Origin: Streptomyces sp. DvalAA-43
GTDB lineage: Bacteria > Actinomycetota > Actinomycetes > Streptomycetales > Streptomycetaceae
Length of the DNA: 64,000 bases
Direction of reading: 5' to 3'
NCBI RefSeq assembly: GCF_900091725.1
Contig: NZ_FMBW01000087.1
Location: forward strand, 62,001-126,000
Part shown: piece by piece, positions 58,124 to 64,000 of the stretch
Layout: every line of letters begins with the position of its first letter
Numbering within the stretch: position 1 is the first letter of the stretch
The notes under the pieces: generated by a model
Seen by the model: the letters and a program-made list of their open reading frames with translations, nothing else
What the model was told of the DNA's origin: nothing
Databases searched by the model: none
Position numbers and translations under genes: made by a program

Positions 58124-59584
58124 GTGAGTGACACCCCATTCGGATTCGGCCTTCCGCCGGAGGAGCCGGAAAACGGCGACGAGGGCAAGAAGAAGGACCC
58201 CACCGGAGGTGGGCAGGGCTCGGGCGGGCCGGCCAACCCGTTCGGCTTCGGGCCGGGCGCGGGCGGGGACAACCCGTTCGCGGCGATGTTCGGCTCGATG
58301 AACCCCAATGACCTGGGTGCCGCCTTCCAGCAGCTCGGCCAGATGCTGAGCTACGAGGGCGGCCCGGTGAACTGGGACATGGCCAAGCAGATCGCCCGCC
58401 AGACGGTCTCGCAGGGCACGCCGGACGGCACGAAGGACGCCAGTGTCGGCCCGTCCGAGCAGTCCGCGGTCGATGAGGCGCTGCGCCTCGCCGACCTGTG
58501 GCTGGACGGCGTGACGTCGCTGCCCTCCGGTTCCGTCTCGACCGTGGCGTGGAGCCGTGCGGAGTGGGTCGAGGCGTCCCTTCCGGCCTGGCAGAAGCTG
58601 GTCGACCCGGTGGCGGAGCGGGTCGGCCTCGCCATGGGCGATGTGCTGCCCGAGGAGATGCAGGCCATGGCCGGCCCGCTGATCGGCATGATGCGGTCGA
58701 TGGGCGGCGCGATGTTCGGCCAGCAGATCGGGCAGGCCGTCGGCGTGCTGGCGGGCGAGGTGGTCGGTTCGACCGACATCGGCCTGCCGCTGGGCCCGGC
58801 GGGCAAGGCCGCGCTGCTCCCGCTGAACGTGGAGAGGTTCGGCAAGGACCTCAGCGTGCCGCAGGACGAGGTGCGGCTCTATCTCGCGCTGCGCGAGGCC
58901 GCGCACCAGCGCCTCTTCGCCCACGTCCCGTGGCTCCGCTCGCATCTGTTCGGCGCCGTCGAGGGCTACGCGCGCGGCATCAAGGTCGACACCAGCAAGC
59001 TGGAGGACGTGGTCGGCCAGTTCGACCCGTCGCAGCCCGAGCAGCTCCAGGACGCTCTTCAGCAGGGCATGTTCCAGCCGGAGGACACCCCGGAGCAGAA
59101 GGCCGCCCTGGCCCGGCTGGAGACGGCGCTCGCCCTGGTCGAGGGCTGGGTGGACGCCGTGGTCCACGAGGCCGCGAAGTCCCGCCTGACCTCGGCGGAC
59201 GCGCTGCGCGAGACGATGCGCAGGCGCCGTGCCTCCGGTGGTCCCGCCGAGCAGACCTTCGCCACGCTCATCGGCCTCCAGCTGCGCCCGCGGCGGCTGC
59301 GTGACGCCTCGCGCCTGTGGGCGTCCCTCACCGACGCGCGCGGTCTCGACGGACGCGACGCCCTGTGGGAGCACCCCGACATGCTGCCGACGGCCCAGGA
59401 CCTGGACGATCCGGACGGCTTCGTCCACCACGAGCAGCTGGACTTCTCCGAGCTGGACAAGATGCTCGGCGAGGCCGCCAAGGGCCCGCAGAAGCCCGCC
59501 GCGGAGGCGGACGGCAAGGACTCGCCCGGGACCGGGGAGGCCGAGGGCCGCGAGGACGACGGCAAGGGCGACAGCGACCGGTGA
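58124..59584 (+). CDS. Zincin-like protein (zincin_2 family)
   Basis: A 486-residue protein of the actinobacterial zincin_2 family. A Gly/Pro-rich N-terminus with repeated NPFGFG/NPFAAMFG units (residues 1-60) precedes the helical core. REAAHQRLFAHVPWL near residue 265 is the candidate metal site, with a second His cluster in EGWVDAVVHEAAKSRL. The classic HExxH is not obvious, so protease activity is unproven. GTG 58124 start. Its stop overlaps the NUDIX gene (GTGA). Confidence 0.83.
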   Translation: MSDTPFGFGLPPEEPENGDEGKKKDPTGGGQGSGGPANPFGFGPGAGGDNPFAAMFGSMNPNDLGAAFQQLGQMLSYEGGPVNWDMAKQIARQTVSQGTPDGTKDASVGPSEQSAVDEALRLADLWLDGVTSLPSGSVSTVAWSRAEWVEASLPAWQKLVDPVAERVGLAMGDVLPEEMQAMAGPLIGMMRSMGGAMFGQQIGQAVGVLAGEVVGSTDIGLPLGPAGKAALLPLNVERFGKDLSVPQDEVRLYLALREAAHQRLFAHVPWLRSHLFGAVEGYARGIKVDTSKLEDVVGQFDPSQPEQLQDALQQGMFQPEDTPEQKAALARLETALALVEGWVDAVVHEAAKSRLTSADALRETMRRRRASGGPAEQTFATLIGLQLRPRRLRDASRLWASLTDARGLDGRDALWEHPDMLPTAQDLDDPDGFVHHEQLDFSELDKMLGEAAKGPQKPAAEADGKDSPGTGEAEGREDDGKGDSDR

Positions 59585-60126
59585 GCCTGCACGACGACGC
59601 CGCCCTCGTGCTGAAGGGGTACGACGACCCGGCGGACCCGGCCCAGGGTGAGCTGCGCCAGGTCTATCTCGACCACCTGGCACAGCATCCCGACGGCATG
59701 TGGAAGGCCTGCGGAGCAGGTCATCTGACGGCCAGCGCGCTGGTCATCGACCCGGAGCGCGGCCGGGTGCTGCTCACCCTCCACCGCAAGCTCCGGATGT
59801 GGCTGCAGATGGGCGGTCACTGCGAGCCGCAGGACGCCTCGCTCGCCGACGCGGCGCTGCGGGAGGCGACCGAGGAGTCCGGCATCACCGGCCTGACCCT
59901 GCTCGCGGGCGGCCCGGTGCGGCTGGACCGCCATGCGATCCCCGCGCCCTGCCATTGGCATCTGGATGTGCAGTACGCCGCGCTGGCGCCCTCCGGCTCG
60001 ACGGAGCAGATCAGCGACGAGTCGCTGGACCTGCGCTGGTTCGCGTACGAGGAGGTCGCTTCGGTGGCCGACACCTCGGTCGTACGGCTGATGGAACGCG
60101 CCCGCGCCGCGCTGGACCGCCGGTAG
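59581..60126 (+). CDS. NUDIX hydrolase
   Basis: A 181-residue NUDIX enzyme. The Nudix box begins at GGHCEPQDASLADAALREAT and continues EESGI, with the expected Gly, Arg and Glu residues for Mg2+ binding. It should hydrolyse a nucleoside diphosphate linked to another group; the substrate is unknown. GTG 59581 overlaps the upstream TGA, so translation is coupled to the zincin-like gene. A perfect 50-bp palindrome follows. Confidence 0.9.
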   Translation: MSLHDDAALVLKGYDDPADPAQGELRQVYLDHLAQHPDGMWKACGAGHLTASALVIDPERGRVLLTLHRKLRMWLQMGGHCEPQDASLADAALREATEESGITGLTLLAGGPVRLDRHAIPAPCHWHLDVQYAALAPSGSTEQISDESLDLRWFAYEEVASVADTSVVRLMERARAALDRR

Positions 60127-60136
60127 GGACGAATTA

Positions 60137-60186
60137 CGGAACGGGTGAGGGGCGGTCTCCGCGGAGACCGCCCCTCACCCGTTCCG
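60137..60186. terminator. Perfect 50-bp palindrome between convergent genes
   Basis: CGGAACGGGTGAGGGGCGGT and the next five bases are followed directly by their exact complement, with no spacer. It lies 10 bp after the NUDIX stop and 21 bp from the AIM24 gene end. It should be a very strong bidirectional terminator. Confidence 0.85.
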
Positions 60187-60207
60187 TACCTGCCGGTGCG
60201 CGGTGGC

Positions 60208-60963
60208 TCAGTTCCAGGAGTTGTTCTGGTTCTGGCCGTGGGCGCCCTGCTGCCCCATCCCGTACTGGGCCCGGATGCCCTGGCCGATCTCGTGGCCCTG
60301 CGGAGGCAGCACCTCGCTCGGCTGGACCAGGGCGAAGCCCTGGCCGAGGAAGCTGAGCTCCCAGCCCTCGCCGGTGTTCCCGCGCCGCCGCCAGACACCC
60401 GAGGAGTGCGTCTGGGCCTGCATCTGCACCCGCAGCGAGCTGGACCAGGCGACGATCGCATCGGCGTCGGCGTTGACGTACTTGTCCGGCGTGACCTGCA
60501 TCATCAGCGGCTGGCCCGAGGTCATCAGAGCGACCTTGCCGGTGCCGGAGATGTTGAGCTGGTACTTCCCCGTGCCCGAGATCCCGTACTGACTGTCCAC
60601 CGCGATGACCTCGGTGTGCAGCGAGGAGTCCAGCGCCAGGACGTAGGCGCTGTCCACCGTGATGCCGTCGTGGTCGACGTCCACCACGTGGATGTGCTGC
60701 GCGAGGTTGGCGAGGAAGACGGTGCCCTGCCCGGAGCAGCGCATCAGGTCGAGGCCCTCACCGGTGCTCGCGCGGGCGCGGCGCTGCCCGTGCGACTGGT
60801 ACTCGCCGTCGAACTCCATCAGACCCTGGTACGCGACCATGGCGCCCTTGCGTGCGAGGACGTCGTCGTGGCCGGTCAGTGAGACCCGCAGGAGCTGCGG
60901 GTTCTGGATGGTGTACCGGTCCTGGGACTGCTGTTCCGTGTAGCTGAAGAGTGGACTCTGCAT
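60208..60963 (-). CDS. AIM24 family protein (third gene of the TerD/AIM24 operon)
   Basis: A 251-residue AIM24-domain protein, a beta-rich fold (LLRVSLTGHDDVLARKGAMV, DLMRCSGQGTVFLANLA, SISGTG-type repeats, FALVQPSEVLPPQG). A Gln/Gly/Asn tail ends it. AIM24 proteins are widespread; in bacteria they often accompany TerD genes, but the biochemical role is unknown. ATG 60963 follows GGGGAGGAG. It is 18 bp downstream of a second AIM24 gene. Confidence 0.87.
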   Translation of the reverse strand: MQSPLFSYTEQQSQDRYTIQNPQLLRVSLTGHDDVLARKGAMVAYQGLMEFDGEYQSHGQRRARASTGEGLDLMRCSGQGTVFLANLAQHIHVVDVDHDGITVDSAYVLALDSSLHTEVIAVDSQYGISGTGKYQLNISGTGKVALMTSGQPLMMQVTPDKYVNADADAIVAWSSSLRVQMQAQTHSSGVWRRRGNTGEGWELSFLGQGFALVQPSEVLPPQGHEIGQGIRAQYGMGQQGAHGQNQNNSWN

Positions 60964-60981
60964 GGTGTGTTCTCCTCCCCG

Positions 60982-61662
60982 TCAGTTCCGGACCCGCAGG
61001 CGGTCGGTACTGTCCTCGCTCGGCTGTACGACGACGATGCCCTGGCCGGAGAACGCCATCTGGTACGCCTCGCCGCTGCCCCGCCCGATGAGCGAGGAGG
61101 CCTTGAAGCTGCGCTTGCCCTTCACCTTGAGGTTCGGGGACCACGCCACCAGGGCGTCCGGGTCGACGTAGGTCTCGTCCTCGCCGCGTCCGCAGTCGAC
61201 GACGATCGGCGTGCCGCGCGAAGTGATGGCGACCCAGCCGGTGCCCGAGATGCAGACGTTCCACAGGCCCTGACCGGCGAACTTGGCGAGGCCCTTGACC
61301 CGCTCCACGCCCCAGGTGAGGTGGCCGTCGAAGGCGAGGACGTTGGTGCCGTTGACCGAGAGGGAGTCGTTGTTGAGGTTGATGACGACCACATCGGCGC
61401 CGTAGTCGGCGAGGTAGAGCAGCCCGTCCCCGGAGCACTTCATGATCGGTGCGCCCTCGCCGGTGATCCACTGGGAGGCGATCTGGCGGACGGCCGGCGG
61501 GTTGGGTTCGTACTGGATGAAGCCCTCGTAGGCGACCATCGAACCGGTACGTGCGTAGAGGTCCTGGCCGGTGGCCATGGCGACCCTGAGCATCGTGCTG
61601 CCGTGGTTCTCCATGCGGGCCGTGACGGGGGTCGGGGCGTAGCCCGTGAGTTGCTGGTTCAT
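60982..61662 (-). CDS. AIM24 family protein (second gene of the TerD/AIM24 operon)
   Basis: A 226-residue AIM24-domain protein with the same landmarks as its neighbours: MLRVAMATGQDLYARTGSMV, PIMKCSGDGLLYLADYG, SVNGTNVLAFDGHLTWGVER and GQGIVVVQPSED. It lacks the long tail of the next gene. It starts at ATG 61662 behind GAGGGAG, 11 bp after the stop of the TerD-AIM24 gene, so the three are cotranscribed. Confidence 0.87.
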   Translation of the reverse strand: MNQQLTGYAPTPVTARMENHGSTMLRVAMATGQDLYARTGSMVAYEGFIQYEPNPPAVRQIASQWITGEGAPIMKCSGDGLLYLADYGADVVVINLNNDSLSVNGTNVLAFDGHLTWGVERVKGLAKFAGQGLWNVCISGTGWVAITSRGTPIVVDCGRGEDETYVDPDALVAWSPNLKVKGKRSFKASSLIGRGSGEAYQMAFSGQGIVVVQPSEDSTDRLRVRN

Positions 61663-61673
61663 GACGGGCTCCC

Positions 61674-63349
61674 TCAGACCTCGTAGGGCTGGACGACGAT
61701 GAAGTTGCCGGGGGCACCCCGGAACTGGAGGTTCACGGTCTCTCCGCTGTGCCCCGGGTAGGCGTTGCGGCGCAGCCGGACCTGGCTGGAGATGATCACC
61801 TGCGAGGCGGACGACCAGGCGACGACGGCGTTGCAGTCGGCGAAGGTCGTCGGTGTGACGGGCAGGACGACGGGGACACCGTGGGTCTTGACGACGACCG
61901 TGCCGGTGCCCTGGAACTGCATGGTGAACAGGGCGCCGCCGGGGATGCCGTGGCCCTCGATCCTGCGGACCTCGTACTGGAGTGTCTCGTCGAAGGCGAG
62001 GACGTTCTCCGCGGAGACGCAGATGCCGTCGCCCTGCAGCTCGATGGCGTGCAGATGGGAGGCGTCCTCGGCGAAGAAGATCTGTCCGCGGCCGGTACAG
62101 CGCATCAGCTGCATTTCCTGGCCGGTGGCGTTGCCGACGATACGGCCCGCGAAGCCGGCGCCCTTGTAGCCGAAGTCGACCTTGCCCTGGTACATCACCA
62201 TGCTGCCCTGGCGGGCGAGCACGGGCGTGTCACCCATGGTGAGGTCGACCCGCATGAGCTTCTGGTTCTGCGGGGTCCAACGCTGTCCGGTGGGCGTCTC
62301 CTTGTACAGCTGGAGCGCCGCCTGGAGACCGGCACCGGCCTGCGGCAGCCCCTGCGGCACGCCCTGGGACATACCGGGCGGCTGCGTTCCCGGAGGCTGC
62401 ATTCCGGGGGGCTGCTGACCGTACGGGGCCGGGGCCTGCTGGCCGTAGGGACCGGGAGGCTGCTGGCCGTAGGGGGCGGCAGGGGGCGCCTGGCCGGGGA
62501 CCTGCCCGAACTGCGGCTGCTGGGGCGGCTGGCCGGGCTGCCCGAACGGAGCGGGGGCGGGGGCGGGCGGCGGCACCATGCCACCGTGCGGTGCCAGCGG
62601 CGCCGCCATCGTCGGCGCGGCATGCATCTGCTGCTGCGGCGTGGGGGCCGGGCGGGGGCGGGGGCGGGCGGAGCGCCGAAGGCCGGAGCCGGCTGCGGAG
62701 CCTGCGGCGGCTGCGGTGCGGCCGGGGCGCCGAAGGACGGGGCGGGGGCCGGGGCGGCCGCCTGGGCGGGCGGGGCGAACGACGGAACCGCTGCCTGCGG
62801 CTGCGGTGCGGCGGGCTCCTCCTCGGCGACCTCGCCGCCGAAGTTCTTCAGCAGCGCCTCGAGGCCGCCGTCGAAGCCCTGGCCGACCGCGGCGAACCGC
62901 CAGACATCCTTCAGATAGAAGTCGCCCAGCATCACCGCACGCTCGGTGGTGAACTCCGAACCGTTGAAGGCGTACCTGACGACTTCCTCGCCACCCGCGA
63001 CGATCCGGATGTATCCCGGGCCGACCTGGGACATCTGCCCGGCCCCGTCGACCGTCGCGGTGAACGACAGCTTGTGGATGTTCGCCGGAATGCGGTCCAG
63101 GGTGACGCGGAACGACTCGGTGTCGCCGGCCTGGGCGCCGAGAAGCTGAATGGACTCCTCGGGCGATTTAGGCTGATTGAAGAAGATGAAATACCGGTCG
63201 TCGGAGAGCTGCTCATTGACATCGAGACCGAAACAACTGATGTCGAAGGTCAGTCCCTGGCCGGCGATCTGCACACCTACGTACAGATCCGTCCCCGGTG
63301 TGAGATCGCTGATCTTGGCCTTGTGGCCGCGCTGGAATTCCCTGGCCAT
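61674..63349 (-). CDS. TerD-AIM24 fusion protein, interrupted by an apparent frameshift
   Basis: The N-terminal part is a TerD (tellurium-resistance/stress) domain from ATG 63349 (MAREFQRGHKAKISDLTPG, calcium-site-type SDDRYFIFFNQPKSPEE, YIRIVAGGEEVVRYAFNGSE). A long Pro/Ala/Gln linker follows, then a C-terminal AIM24 domain ending VNLQFRGAPGNFIVVQPYEV. The two domains are in different frames: a shift of -1 (one missing base) lies near 62648-62653 in a C-rich run. Adding one C restores PAPAPAPTPQQQM. It may be a sequencing error, a real mutation or, less likely, programmed frameshifting. Start supported by GGGGGACGG upstream. Confidence 0.8.
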
Positions 63350-63456
63350 GCGTAACGACCGTCCCCCATCCCGAAGGTGAATGCGTCGCGTCAGGCTAAC
63401 CGCAAACGCCGACATCGAGCCAAGCCGGTACACACCCGGTACAGAATCGGTGAACG

Positions 63457-64000
63457 TCACTCACCACGCGCGGCGGGCAGATGGGGCAGCCGGTCGGCGG
63501 CGACCACGCCCTCCAGATAACCGCGTGCCCGCTCGGTGCGCGGATACGCCTCCAGCAGCCGCCAGAAGCGCGGACCGTGACCGGGGACGAGCAGGTGGGC
63601 CAGCTCGTGGACCAGTACGTAGTCGACGACGTACTCGGGCATGCCCTGCAGCCGGTGCGAGAGGCGGATGCTGCCCTCGGCCGGGGTGCAGGACCCCCAT
63701 CGGGTGTTCTGGTTGGTCACCCACCGCACCGAAGCCGGCCTGGCCCGGCCCTCGAAGTACTGGGCGGACAACCGCTCGGCCCGCTCGGCGAGTTCGCCGT
63801 CGCCGAAGACGCGCTTGCTCTCCTGCGCCGCGAGCTTGTCGAGCATGACGCCCACCCAGCGCCGCTCCTCGGCCTCCGACATCCGGGCCGGGATGAGCAC
63901 GATGGTGCGGTCGCCCTCCCGGTACGCGGAGACCGTTCTGCTGCGGCGATTGCTCCTGCGGACCTCGACCGCGCTCGTTGCGGGGGCGCGGGGCGGACGG
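63457..64000 (-). CDS. YgjP-like M48-type zinc metallopeptidase (5' end outside window)
   Basis: At least 181 residues of a YgjP/SprT-like metallopeptidase. The zinc motif lies in YVLVHELAHLLVPGHGPRFW, and the conserved WGSCTPAEGSIRLSH precedes it. The frame stays open to the window edge (TSAVEVRRSNRRSRTVSAYR), so the N-terminus is outside. An internal GTG at 63900 is probably not the start. It is 107 bp upstream of the TerD-AIM24 gene on the same strand. Confidence 0.88.
   Translation of the reverse strand, partial: RPPRAPATSAVEVRRSNRRSRTVSAYREGDRTIVLIPARMSEAEERRWVGVMLDKLAAQESKRVFGDGELAERAERLSAQYFEGRARPASVRWVTNQNTRWGSCTPAEGSIRLSHRLQGMPEYVVDYVLVHELAHLLVPGHGPRFWRLLEAYPRTERARGYLEGVVAADRLPHLPAARGE

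Overview
This window is a very GC-rich (roughly 70%) piece of an actinobacterial chromosome, almost certainly Streptomyces. The evidence is the gene content and order: sigH with its UsfX-type anti-sigma factor, wblE next to a PdtaS-like kinase, dasR-dasABCD with nagB, nrdA-nrdB-nrdS behind a B12 riboswitch, sigR-rsrA, aroA-rsgA, katA-catR, many GTG starts and GTGA/ATGA stop-start overlaps. No insertion sequence, prophage, CRISPR array or rRNA was seen. It looks like conserved core chromosome. Both ends cut a gene: a polyprenyl synthase on the left and a zinc metallopeptidase on the right.

Left part (1-7.4 kb): a family 2B encapsulin shell gene with a cyclic-nucleotide-binding-like domain lies just upstream of its predicted cargo, a polyprenyl diphosphate synthase. 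It diverges from a nitric oxide module, nsrR plus flavohaemoglobin hmp, with an NsrR-type operator in front of each. A PLP enzyme, a Na+/H+ antiporter and a small UBP-type zinc finger protein follow. From 7.6 to 13 kb there is a stress and development block: anti-sigma factor and SigH, a lipid kinase, WblE behind a CRP-type box, and a PdtaS-like histidine kinase. From 13.3 to 21.3 kb is the amino-sugar block: a SIS-domain protein, nagB, the chitobiose ABC transporter and hexosaminidase dasABCD, and the regulator dasR, linked by DasR operators (dre).

Middle (21.5-37.9 kb): a DUF3311/symporter pair; a cobalamin riboswitch and class Ia ribonucleotide reductase with the NrdS regulator, the operon interrupted by a small antisense membrane-protein gene; a secreted peptidoglycan carboxypeptidase; peptide deformylase; two HD-GYP-type membrane proteins, one degenerate; the thiol-stress pair sigR-rsrA with its autoregulated promoter; a hydrolase; an HMCES/YedK protein; and an M50-like membrane protease.

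Right part (38-64 kb): a structured leader with a tiny ORF precedes aroA-rsgA. Then come an SMR exporter with a TetR gene, hisN, a CBS protein, katA-catR, a sulfonate/nitrate-type ABC operon, two copies of initiator tRNA flanking a Sel1-repeat protein, a UPF0182 membrane protein, a PDZ-Lon-like protease, moaE, a zincin-like protein with a NUDIX gene, and a TerD-AIM24/AIM24/AIM24 operon. The TerD-AIM24 gene carries an apparent one-base frameshift in its Pro-rich linker.

Most informative leads: the encapsulin-prenyltransferase locus beside the NO module, the aroA leader element, the CRP-type box before wblE, the nrd leader, and the TerD/AIM24 cluster.
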